Assembly (NCBI GenBank): GCA_965279315.1
Contig: OZ257145.1
Span: 1,860,001 to 1,924,000, forward strand
DNA: 64,000 bases
Reading direction: 5' to 3'
Source of the DNA: JAPWJZ01 sp965279315
GTDB lineage: Bacteria > Pseudomonadota > Alphaproteobacteria > Micavibrionales > UBA2020
Part shown: piece by piece, positions 1 to 8,603 of the stretch
How the letters are laid out: the number at the start of each line of letters is the position of its first letter
Numbering within the stretch: position 1 is the first letter of the stretch
Translations under genes and position numbers: made by a program
Notes under the pieces: generated by a model
Told to the model about the DNA's origin: nothing
The model's input: the letters and a program-made list of their open reading frames with translations, nothing else
The model's database searches: none

Positions 1-1
1 G

Positions 2-1087
2 TCGGTCGAGGACACGGCGGCATGGCTGTGCGAAGAAGGCTTCAAGGCGTTGCCCTATCACGCCGGTTTGCCGGCGGAGGTGCGGGCGAAAAACCAGCAG
101 AAATTCCTGCGCGAAGAAAAGATCATCATGGTCGCCACCATCGCTTTCGGCATGGGCATCGACAAGCCCGATGTGCGGTTTGTGGCGCATATGAACATCC
201 CGAAAAATATCGAGGCGTATTATCAGGAAACGGGCCGCGCGGGCCGCGACGGGCTGCCGTCGAACGCCTTCATGGTATATGGCCTGAATGATTCCGCCAT
301 GCAGCGCAATTTTATCGAGCAATCGAACGCGCCCGACGCCCAGAAACGCATCGAGCACCAGAAACTGAACGCGCTGCTGGGCCTGTGCGAGGCTGCGCAT
401 TGCCGCCGTCAGGTGATACTGGAATATTTCGGCGACAAGGCGAAACCCTGCGGCAATTGCGACACCTGCCAGAACCCCCCTGAAACTTTTGATGGCACGA
501 TTGCGGCGCAAAAGGCGCTGTCTTGCGTCTACCGCACCGGCCAGCGTTTCGGCGTTTCTTATGTCGTCGATGTGCTGCTGGGCAAGGCGGACGAACGCAT
601 GAAGAAATTCGGCCATGACCAGATCACGACATTCAATATCGGCGGTGAATACAGCAAAACCGAATGGCAGGGCATTTTCCGGCAGCTGGTCGCGCTCAAC
701 CTGCTGGCCGTCGATGTGGCGGAACATGGCGGGCTGTTCATCACTCCCGCGGGGCAGGCCTTCCTGAAGGAAAAAAGCCCGGTCAAACTGCGCAAGCAGG
801 AAGCTCGCAAGGATGCGCGCAAGGCGCTGATGAAAAAAGAGGCGGAAGATTTCTACGGCCAGGAAATGAACCAGCCGTTGTTCGACGCCCTGCGCGAGGC
901 ACGCATGGAGTTGGCGAAGCAACAGAACGTGCCGCCCTATGTCATTTTTCACGACAAAACCTTGCGCGAAATGGCGGTGTTCAAGCCCGGCTCCCGCTCT
1001 GCACTGATGGAAATCAGCGGCATGGGCGAGCGCAAGATGGACCGCTACGGCCAGATCTTCCTCGACGTCATCCGCAAGCACAAATAA
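2..1087 (+). CDS. recQ: ATP-dependent DNA helicase RecQ, C-terminal part (5' end outside window)
   Basis: RecQ is a 3'-5' DNA helicase used in recombination and replication-fork repair. The reading frame is open from base 2, so the window starts inside the gene and the first helicase motifs are missing. Visible are the motif V region (ATIAFGMGIDKPDVR), motif VI (QETGRAGRDG), the zinc-binding cysteines (HCRR followed by CGNCDTC), a winged-helix stretch, and a C-terminal HRDC domain over roughly the last 75 residues (from EMNQPLFDALREAR). About 361 residues are present, which is a little over half of a normal RecQ. The order of domains is the standard one and nothing looks broken. The next gene starts about 100 bases downstream and is unrelated. 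Confidence 0.95.
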   Translation, partial: SVEDTAAWLCEEGFKALPYHAGLPAEVRAKNQQKFLREEKIIMVATIAFGMGIDKPDVRFVAHMNIPKNIEAYYQETGRAGRDGLPSNAFMVYGLNDSAMQRNFIEQSNAPDAQKRIEHQKLNALLGLCEAAHCRRQVILEYFGDKAKPCGNCDTCQNPPETFDGTIAAQKALSCVYRTGQRFGVSYVVDVLLGKADERMKKFGHDQITTFNIGGEYSKTEWQGIFRQLVALNLLAVDVAEHGGLFITPAGQAFLKEKSPVKLRKQEARKDARKALMKKEAEDFYGQEMNQPLFDALREARMELAKQQNVPPYVIFHDKTLREMAVFKPGSRSALMEISGMGERKMDRYGQIFLDVIRKHK

Positions 1088-1188
1088 TTTTTCAGAATAC
1101 TGTTTTCAGAACCGCCGCTTCCCCTGTAAATGAACGGGCGTTTGGGGTATCCTCCTGCACAGGATTTTAACGTTCAGGAGATACGACG

Positions 1189-4100
1189 ATGGCACGCATT
1201 GCAGGTTCACCCGGTAACGACACGCTGACGGGTCTGGCAGGGCGCGACCTGCTGGTCGGCCTCGCCGGCAACGATACGCTTGACGGCGATGCGGGCGCCG
1301 ACCGGATGGAAGGCGGCGCCGGCAGCGACCTTTACATTGTCGATGATGTCGACGACCTGATCTTTGAAACCGGCGCCGAAATTGACAGCGTGGAATCATC
1401 CGTTGATTATGCGCTTGCCGCCAACGTCGAAAACCTCACGCTGACCGGCGGCGTCGCGCTTGCGGGTACGGGGAATGCAGGCGTGAACGTCATCACGGGC
1501 AACGCGCTCGATAACACGCTGAATGGCGGGCTTGGCAACGATACGCTGGCGGGTGGCGACGGCGCGGATACGCTGATTGGCGGCGCGGGCAATGACCGGA
1601 TGCAGGGCGGCAATGGCGACGACCTTTATATCGTCGATGCCACGGGCGATGTAGTCGATGAAGCAGGCGGCAGCGGCACCGATACCGTGCAGTCCAGCGT
1701 GACATATACGCTATCGGCGGGCGTTGAAATCCTGACGCTGACCGGCCTGCTCGTCGCCAGCGGCAGCGGCAATGCGGCCGACAACACCATCACGGGCAAC
1801 GGCGCGGTCAACACGCTGACGGGCCTGGGGGGCAATGATACGCTGGATGGCGGCATTGGCGCGGACAAGCTGGTGGGCGGCCTGGGCGACGATGTTTACA
1901 TGGTCGATAACAAGGACCTGATCATTGAACTTGCGGGCGAAGGCACGGACAGCGTCATTTCGACGGTCAGCTATACCCTTGCCGCGAATATTGAAAAGCT
2001 CACGCTCAGCGGCGCAACCGCGCTGGTCGGCACCGGCAATACCGCCAACAACACCATCACCGGCGGCATCGAAAACAATACGCTCGATGGCGGCGCGGGC
2101 GCGGATTCACTTGTGGGCGGCGATGGCGATGATATTTACATCGTCGATAACGCAGCAGACGCAATTATCGAACTTGCGGGCGAAGGTATCGATACGGCCC
2201 GCGCTTCGGTCAGCTACATCTTGGGGGCCGAGGTTGAAAGCCTAGTGCTGCTGGGCGCTGCCGCCATCAATGGCACCGGCAATATCCTTGATAACACGCT
2301 GACCGGAAATTCCGGCGCGAATTTCCTGACCGGCGGCGCCGGCGACGATACCTATGTTGTCGGCGCGGGAGATACCGTCGTCGAGCTGGCGGCGGAGGGC
2401 ACGGACACCATCCTGTCGTCGGTTTCATGGTCGCTGGACGCCAATACCGAAAACATCATCCTGACCGGCACCGCCGCGATCAACGCCAGCGGCAATGCGG
2501 GCAATAATACGCTGGGCGGCAATGCGGGCGTCAATACGCTCGATGGCGGGCTTGGCAATGACACCTATATCATCGACACGAAGGACGTCATTGTCGATGC
2601 GGGCGGCACCGACACCGTGCGCGCAGGTTTCACCTATACCCTGGTTGCGGGCCTGGAAAACGTCGAGTTGTCCGGCACGGGCAATTTCAACGTGACCGGC
2701 AACGCGCTGGATAACACCGTCACCGGCAACGGCGGCAATAATACGCTGGATGGCGCGGGCGGTACCGACACGCTGCAGGGCGGCGCGGGCAATGATGTTT
2801 ATATCGTGAATGACGGCACGGAAACAGTCGTGGAAAACGCGGGCGAGGGCACGGATTCAGTGATCTCCACCATCACCTACACTTTAACGGCGGAAGTTGA
2901 AAACCTTGTGCTGCTGGGCTCATCCGCCATCGACGGCACGGGCAATGCGCTCGACAATACCCTGACCGGCAACAGCGCCGCGAACCTTCTTGCCGGCGGG
3001 CTTGGCAATGACACTTATGTGATCGACGCGCTTGATACGATTGCGGCCGATACGGGCGGCAGCGATACCGTCGCCTTCAGCGGCAATTTCGACATTTCCG
3101 GACGTGCGGATCTTGAAAATATCACGCTGCTGGGCACCGGCGCATTCAATGCAACCGGCAACGGCAACGATAACACTCTCACCGGCAATAGCGGCATCAA
3201 CACGCTCAACGGCGGCGCGGGCAATGACACCTATGTCATCGGCAAGACCGATGCGATCGTGGATTCGTCCGGCACCGACACCGTGGTTGCGAATTTCACC
3301 TATACGCTGGGCGTGGACATGGAAAACCTTGTCCTGTCCGCAGGCACGGGCGTCATCAACGGCACCGGCAACGCGCTCGCGAACACGCTGACCGGCAACA
3401 GCGGCAACAACACGCTGGATGGCAGGGGCGGCATCGATGCCTATATCGGCGGGCTTGGCAATGATGTTTACATTGTCGATGACACGGCCGAAACAATCAC
3501 CGAACTGGCGGCGCAGGGCACCGATACCGTGCGTTCGTCCGTCAATTATACGCTGGGCGCGGATATTGAAATACTGGTGCTGACCGGCACGGCGAATATC
3601 GACGGCACCGGCAACGCGCTCAAGAATACGCTCACCGGCAACAGCGGCAACAACACGCTGGATGGCGGGCTGGGCGCCGATGTGATGCAGGGCGGCAGCG
3701 GCAACGACACGTTTATCGTCGATGACGTCAATGACAAGATAGCCGATACGGCAGGGCTTGATACCATTATCGCCTCGGTCAATTACACGCTTGGAAACGG
3801 CATAGAAAACCTTACTTTTTCCGGGCTGGGTAACCTGACCGCTGTGGGAAGTTCGGGCGTAAACGTGATCACCGGCAACGCCGGCGACAATACGCTATTC
3901 GGGGCCGGTGGAAACGACACACTGATCGGCGGCGGCGGGAATGACACGCTGGAGGGCGGCATTGGCGCTGATACCCTGATGGGCGGATTGGGTGATGACG
4001 TTATCATCTATAATTACTCGCAGGATCGAGTCATCGAATTCGCGGGCGAGGGCACCGATACGGTGATTGCGGTCGTCAACTACACGATGGATGATTTTAT

Positions 4101-4620
4101 CGAGAACGCAACCGCCTTCGGCCCTGCGCCCATCAAGATCACGGGCAACACGCTCGACAACATCATCACGGGAAATGCCGCCGCAAATATCCTGCGCGGC
4201 GAAGATGGCAATGACACGATCCTGGGCGATGGCGGCCGCGACAATCTCTATGGCGGGAATGGTGATGATACGCTGGATGGCGGCCTGGCAAGCGATGTCT
4301 TGTATGGCGATGCGGGGGCGGACACCTTTGTCATCAGTGGCACGGTATCACCCCAGAATCTCGATACCATCCGTGATTTCACGGCGGTGGATGGCGACGC
4401 GATCGATATTTCCGATATCCTGTCCTATTACACGGCGGGCGTCGACACGCTTTCCGATTTCGTCATGCTGGTGACGCAAGGCACGCAAACGCTGGTCAAG
4501 GTGGATGTCACGGGATCCGGCATCGCAGCCAATTACAGCACCGTTGCCTACCTGACAGGCGTCACGGGATTGCCGGATGTGGACACGATGGTACTGAACG
4601 GCAACCTGATCGTGTCGTAA
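1189..4620 (+). CDS. RTX-like calcium-binding repeat protein, 12 long repeats, type I secretion C-terminus
   Basis: This 1,143-residue protein has no Sec signal peptide. It is built from about 12 imperfect repeats of roughly 80 residues. Each repeat combines hemolysin-type nonapeptides (GGxGND-like, which bind calcium in known RTX proteins), a DxYIVD strand and an ENLxLTG strand. The last 100 residues (from about DTIRDFTAVDGDAIDISD to NGNLIVS) match the end of the 3,032-residue protein at 13861 and resemble the C-terminal target domain of type I secreted proteins. The inference is a secreted or surface repeat protein. The start is fixed by CAGGAG at 1175-1180. The stop is followed after one base by the methyltransferase ATG at 4622, so the two are probably translated together. 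No type I exporter genes were recognised next to it. Confidence 0.85.
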   Translation: MARIAGSPGNDTLTGLAGRDLLVGLAGNDTLDGDAGADRMEGGAGSDLYIVDDVDDLIFETGAEIDSVESSVDYALAANVENLTLTGGVALAGTGNAGVNVITGNALDNTLNGGLGNDTLAGGDGADTLIGGAGNDRMQGGNGDDLYIVDATGDVVDEAGGSGTDTVQSSVTYTLSAGVEILTLTGLLVASGSGNAADNTITGNGAVNTLTGLGGNDTLDGGIGADKLVGGLGDDVYMVDNKDLIIELAGEGTDSVISTVSYTLAANIEKLTLSGATALVGTGNTANNTITGGIENNTLDGGAGADSLVGGDGDDIYIVDNAADAIIELAGEGIDTARASVSYILGAEVESLVLLGAAAINGTGNILDNTLTGNSGANFLTGGAGDDTYVVGAGDTVVELAAEGTDTILSSVSWSLDANTENIILTGTAAINASGNAGNNTLGGNAGVNTLDGGLGNDTYIIDTKDVIVDAGGTDTVRAGFTYTLVAGLENVELSGTGNFNVTGNALDNTVTGNGGNNTLDGAGGTDTLQGGAGNDVYIVNDGTETVVENAGEGTDSVISTITYTLTAEVENLVLLGSSAIDGTGNALDNTLTGNSAANLLAGGLGNDTYVIDALDTIAADTGGSDTVAFSGNFDISGRADLENITLLGTGAFNATGNGNDNTLTGNSGINTLNGGAGNDTYVIGKTDAIVDSSGTDTVVANFTYTLGVDMENLVLSAGTGVINGTGNALANTLTGNSGNNTLDGRGGIDAYIGGLGNDVYIVDDTAETITELAAQGTDTVRSSVNYTLGADIEILVLTGTANIDGTGNALKNTLTGNSGNNTLDGGLGADVMQGGSGNDTFIVDDVNDKIADTAGLDTIIASVNYTLGNGIENLTFSGLGNLTAVGSSGVNVITGNAGDNTLFGAGGNDTLIGGGGNDTLEGGIGADTLMGGLGDDVIIYNYSQDRVIEFAGEGTDTVIAVVNYTMDDFIENATAFGPAPIKITGNTLDNIITGNAAANILRGEDGNDTILGDGGRDNLYGGNGDDTLDGGLASDVLYGDAGADTFVISGTVSPQNLDTIRDFTAVDGDAIDISDILSYYTAGVDTLSDFVMLVTQGTQTLVKVDVTGSGIAANYSTVAYLTGVTGLPDVDTMVLNGNLIVS

Positions 4621-4621
4621 A

Positions 4622-6838
4622 ATGACCGTTTCAGAAGGCGCATATTCATCACAGGCGCGCGGTGCGGGCAGCGATTACGACCGTTATTTCGCGGGCATGG
4701 ACAAGACCATGCAGCAAAAACTGGCCGTCACCGCCGCGCACTTTCTGTTGCGGCCGGGTGCGGTGATTGCCGATATGGGCTGCGGTTCCGGCCTTGGGTC
4801 GTTCCAGTTTGCGCAGCTGAACCCCACGGTGCAGGTCGTCGGCATCGACATCAATCCAGACACGGTCAAATACGCGGCCGAGAATTACAAACTGCCCAAC
4901 CTGCGTTTTGAAATCGGCGACGTTGAAAAACCGGCAGGCGCGCCCGGCTGCTATGACGGCATCCTGAATTCCAGCGTGCTGCACCATATCTATTCCTTCA
5001 ATGACTACAACGCCGCGAATGTGGTGAACGCGCTCCGCAACCAGATGGCGCTGCTGAAGGAAGGCGGCATCATGGTCATCCGCGATTTCTGCGCCGAGCC
5101 GGAGGATGAATTCGTCACATTGGATGTGTTGGCGGATGGCGAGGGTTACGAGATCCAGACGATGAGCGATGCCGACCTGCTGGTCCTGTTCTCCGAAACG
5201 GCGCGCTCTTTGCGGCCGGAGCGCGACCGCGGATTTTTTATCGAGGAGGAATTGGTCGCTCCCACCGGTTTCCGCCGTTTCCGCCTGCCCGCGAAATGGG
5301 CGGCGGAATTCGCGTTGCGCAAGAATTACCGCACCGATTGGGCGGCCGAGGTGCTGGAGGAATATGCCTGGTGGACGCCCGCCGATTACCGGCGCGAACT
5401 CGCCGCCATGGGCGGGCGCGTGATTTATGCCGCGCCCAGCTGGAACCCGTGGATCGTCGAAAACCGTTTCCGCGACAAGATCCGGCTGCACAACGAAAAC
5501 GGCGCGCCGCGCAATTTCCCCGCGACCAATTATATCGCCGTCGTTGAAAAAGTGCCGGCAGATGCCAGCCTGATACTGGCAGAGCGCGCCGTCGCGGCGA
5601 CGCCGCCCAAATACCTGCAATTCTCCAGCTGGAAAAATACCGAAACCGGCGCGCTCTATGACATGGTCGCGCGCCCCGGCATGGTGACGGATTGTCTGCC
5701 GTACCTGACGGGTGCCGATGGGCGGTTGATGGTCTATGCCAAGCACGGCTATCCGCGCCCGCTCACCAACCTTGTGCCGCGCAATTCGCCGAACCTTGAT
5801 GAAAAAGCATGGTCGGGGCATGTGGTGGAGCCTGTCGCTATTGCCGATTCAAGCGTGCACCTGCTGGCGCGCCTGGCCGAGCGCGCGGGGCTTTCCACGA
5901 CGCAGATGCCGGAATTGCAGGAGGGTTTGCGCTATTACCCCTCCGCCGGTTTGATGGATGAAATCGTCGGTTCGGTTTTTGCTCCCGTGCAAAGCGACGG
6001 CGCGGATCACAGTTATACGATTTCCGCTGAAATTTCCGGTTTCAGCACCAGCGGCGAGGTGCGGCTTTATCCCGCGCAGGATTTGCTGCGCGCATCGCAG
6101 GTGGGCCTGCTGCCCGAAGCGCGGCTGGAGATGAACATTTATGCCCTGCTGCGAAAACTGGGCCAGCGTCCCGACAAATGGCTGGGGCCGGAACTGCCGC
6201 GCCTCGGGCAAGTCGATATTTACACTTGCAGCATCGAAGCAATGATGGAAAGGCAGGGCGCGCAAAGTTTTGAAACGATACAGGATGGCGCCGGATACCT
6301 GCGCTGCCTGCGCTCCGCCTTTTCAGACCGCACCGCAAAAACAGAACTGGCGCGACGGGAACTTGAATTCGTGATACCTGCGAAATCGAGCGCCAATGTC
6401 GCCTCCGTCGCCGTGCTGGCAATCGACGATCAGGGCGAGGTCAGCATCGGGGTGGAGCGCCGCCACCTGCCCGCGCCGCAATTGCGCGAGGGGGATTCTG
6501 AAATCTGCGTATTGCCGGCCTTCCGCCTGCCATCCGCCATCGCCACGACGGAAAAGGCCGCCGAATATGTGGCCGCCAAATTCCTCCAGCCGCGCCGCGC
6601 GGTTGCGAAACTGGGCGAGGGGTATTTCTCCTCGCTCGGCATGACGCCGGAGCGGGTGTATCCCTATGCCGTCATCCTTGACGGCATGTCGGATGTGTTC
6701 CAGCTGTCGGAAATGCTGGAATTCGTGCCCTTGCGCGAGATCTTCGCGCAGCTGGAACGCGTGCGCGACGCGCATCTGCTGGTGTCCAGCCTGCGCGCGA
6801 TCCATGCGCTCGATTTATGGGGCGGCTTTCAGGCCTGA
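4622..6838 (+). CDS. Class I SAM-dependent methyltransferase with two degenerate Nudix-like domains
   Basis: The first ~300 residues form a class I methyltransferase. The SAM-binding motif is IADMGCGSGLGS, the acidic motif is VVGIDIN, and motif IV lies around GILNSSVLHHIY. The rest of the 738 residues is unusual. Two segments (about residues 414-447 and 647-683) look like the region around and after a Nudix box, namely ARLAERAGL...LQEGLRYYPSAGLMDE and AAEYVAAKFL...LGEGYFSSLGMTPERVYPY. Neither has the catalytic RExxEE residues. I infer one methyltransferase fused to two inactive Nudix-fold domains; the substrate is unknown. The gene starts one base after the RTX gene, which suggests a shared mRNA and perhaps a role in modifying or processing that protein. 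Its 3' end overlaps the convergent malic enzyme gene by 24 bases. Confidence 0.75.
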   Translation: MTVSEGAYSSQARGAGSDYDRYFAGMDKTMQQKLAVTAAHFLLRPGAVIADMGCGSGLGSFQFAQLNPTVQVVGIDINPDTVKYAAENYKLPNLRFEIGDVEKPAGAPGCYDGILNSSVLHHIYSFNDYNAANVVNALRNQMALLKEGGIMVIRDFCAEPEDEFVTLDVLADGEGYEIQTMSDADLLVLFSETARSLRPERDRGFFIEEELVAPTGFRRFRLPAKWAAEFALRKNYRTDWAAEVLEEYAWWTPADYRRELAAMGGRVIYAAPSWNPWIVENRFRDKIRLHNENGAPRNFPATNYIAVVEKVPADASLILAERAVAATPPKYLQFSSWKNTETGALYDMVARPGMVTDCLPYLTGADGRLMVYAKHGYPRPLTNLVPRNSPNLDEKAWSGHVVEPVAIADSSVHLLARLAERAGLSTTQMPELQEGLRYYPSAGLMDEIVGSVFAPVQSDGADHSYTISAEISGFSTSGEVRLYPAQDLLRASQVGLLPEARLEMNIYALLRKLGQRPDKWLGPELPRLGQVDIYTCSIEAMMERQGAQSFETIQDGAGYLRCLRSAFSDRTAKTELARRELEFVIPAKSSANVASVAVLAIDDQGEVSIGVERRHLPAPQLREGDSEICVLPAFRLPSAIATTEKAAEYVAAKFLQPRRAVAKLGEGYFSSLGMTPERVYPYAVILDGMSDVFQLSEMLEFVPLREIFAQLERVRDAHLLVSSLRAIHALDLWGGFQA

Positions 6839-8536
6839 TTTCGGTACGGCGGGTTTTGCGGTTTCGTAGGAAGGGTCATACATTCCCGATTGTATGAAAG
6901 CGGCAAGGTTAGCGGGTTGCGGAACGCCGGCGACGTTTTCATCGCCTGCCGTCAAAATTACCGCCGCCGCGATTTTCGCGGAAACTTTGCGGATGTCTTT
7001 CAGTGGCGGATATAATGTGCCGTTTTTCAAATCTTCATCGCTGACCATTCCCGCCAACGCGCGTGCGGATGCCAAAAACATGCTGTCGGTGATTTTTGTC
7101 GCTTCGCTCAAATTCACGCCAAGGCCAAGGCCGGGGAAGATATATGCGTTGTTGCCCTGTCCCGCCTGAAATGTTTTTCCATCGACCGTGACGGGGCCAA
7201 AGGGGCTGCCGCTCGCGAACACCGCCTTGCCGCCGCTCCAGTGATACGCTTCCTCGGCCGTGCATTCGGCGTGGCTGGTCGGGTTCGACAGGGCGAAGAT
7301 GACGGGGCGGGCGTTGATCGCGGCCATCGCTTCGATGACTTCTTTGGTGAAGGTATTGGGCGATCCCGTCGCGCCAATCAGCACGGTAGGTTTCAGGTCA
7401 TTGATCGCTTCCAGCAATGTTGCGGCTGCGTGGTCTTGCGCAAACGGCGCTTTGTTATCCTCGATCTTCGCGCGGCCTGTCGTCACAAGGCCTTTTGAAT
7501 CGACCAGTGAAATGCGGCTGCGTGCTTCGGCTTCGCTTAATCCCTGCGCCTGCAATTCTTTTACCATCAGGTCGGCGATGCCGGTCGCGGCGGAGCCTGC
7601 GCCCAGGAACATGATGCGCTGATCCTTGAAATCCGTGCCCGTGATGCGGCTGGAGGCAAGGACGCCCGCCAGTGCGACTGCTGCCGTGCCCTGGATGTCG
7701 TCATTGAACGACGTAATTTTATCGCGGTATTCGTTCATCAGGCGGAAGGCGTTTTCGGTCTTGAAATCCTCGAACTGCAGCATCGCCTTCGGGAACTTGT
7801 CCTGTACGGCATCCACGAATTCCTTCATGAGTGCGTCGTATTCCGCGCCCTCCAGCCGCTTGTGCGGATAGCCGAGATACATCGGGTCGTTGCGCATGAT
7901 GTCGTTATTCGTGCCGACATCGAACATGACCGGCAATGCCTTTTGCGGGTCAAGCCCGCCCGCGATTGTATAGAGCGCAAGCTTGCCGATCGGGATGCCC
8001 ATGCCGTTCGCGCCCAAGTCGCCAAGGCCGAGGATACGCTGGCCGTCCGTCACCACGATCTGGCGCACGTCTGCTTCGGGCCAGTTATCAAGGATCTCGC
8101 GGATATGGCCCTTGTCGTCGGGCGTGATGTAAAGGCCGCGCGGGCGGCGGAAGATATGGGAGAATTTCTGGCTCGCCTCGCCAACCGTCGGCGTATAAAT
8201 GAGCGGCAGGATTTCCTCGACGTTTTCCTGCGCCAGTTTATAAAACAGCCGCTCGTTGCGGTCCTGCAATGACGACAGGTAAATGTATTTTTCAATGCCG
8301 GTCGCCTTGCCGCGCATCTGCACGAGGGCGGTTGCGACCTGTTCATCCTGCGTGGTGACTTTGTGGGGCAGCAACCCGCGCAAGGACAGCGCGTCGCGTT
8401 CATCGCGGGTGAAGCCTGTCGATTTATTCTGCGTGGCATTATGCAGGATGGCATGCCCATGCGCGGCATCCTGCGCGGGTGGTTGCCCGAACAGGCGGCG
8501 AAGTTTGGCCGCGGCAGCGTTAAACAGTTTTTTCAT
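6815..8536 (-). CDS. maeA: NAD-dependent malic enzyme
   Basis: Malic enzyme oxidatively decarboxylates malate to pyruvate in the cytoplasm, feeding gluconeogenesis or acetyl-CoA supply. The 573 residues follow the SfcA/MaeA type closely: LPLIYTPTVGEA near residue 115, VTDGQRILGLGDLG and GMGIPIGKLALY, LPVMFDVGTNN, QFEDF with the metal-binding acids, FNDDIQGTAAV, and the nucleotide-binding MFLGAGSAATGIADL. The length is normal for the single-domain family, and there is no phosphotransacetylase tail as in MaeB. The gene lies 67 bases downstream of the spermidine-synthase-like gene on the same strand and may be co-transcribed. NAD rather than NADP preference is inferred from family resemblance only. 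Confidence 0.92.
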   Translation of the reverse strand: MKKLFNAAAAKLRRLFGQPPAQDAAHGHAILHNATQNKSTGFTRDERDALSLRGLLPHKVTTQDEQVATALVQMRGKATGIEKYIYLSSLQDRNERLFYKLAQENVEEILPLIYTPTVGEASQKFSHIFRRPRGLYITPDDKGHIREILDNWPEADVRQIVVTDGQRILGLGDLGANGMGIPIGKLALYTIAGGLDPQKALPVMFDVGTNNDIMRNDPMYLGYPHKRLEGAEYDALMKEFVDAVQDKFPKAMLQFEDFKTENAFRLMNEYRDKITSFNDDIQGTAAVALAGVLASSRITGTDFKDQRIMFLGAGSAATGIADLMVKELQAQGLSEAEARSRISLVDSKGLVTTGRAKIEDNKAPFAQDHAAATLLEAINDLKPTVLIGATGSPNTFTKEVIEAMAAINARPVIFALSNPTSHAECTAEEAYHWSGGKAVFASGSPFGPVTVDGKTFQAGQGNNAYIFPGLGLGVNLSEATKITDSMFLASARALAGMVSDEDLKNGTLYPPLKDIRKVSAKIAAAVILTAGDENVAGVPQPANLAAFIQSGMYDPSYETAKPAVPKSGLKAAP

Positions 8537-8603
8537 GCCATCACAGTATAGGCGAGCTTGTGCATTTCAGCAAATCGCCGGTTAATATATTGGAATATCA
8601 GGC

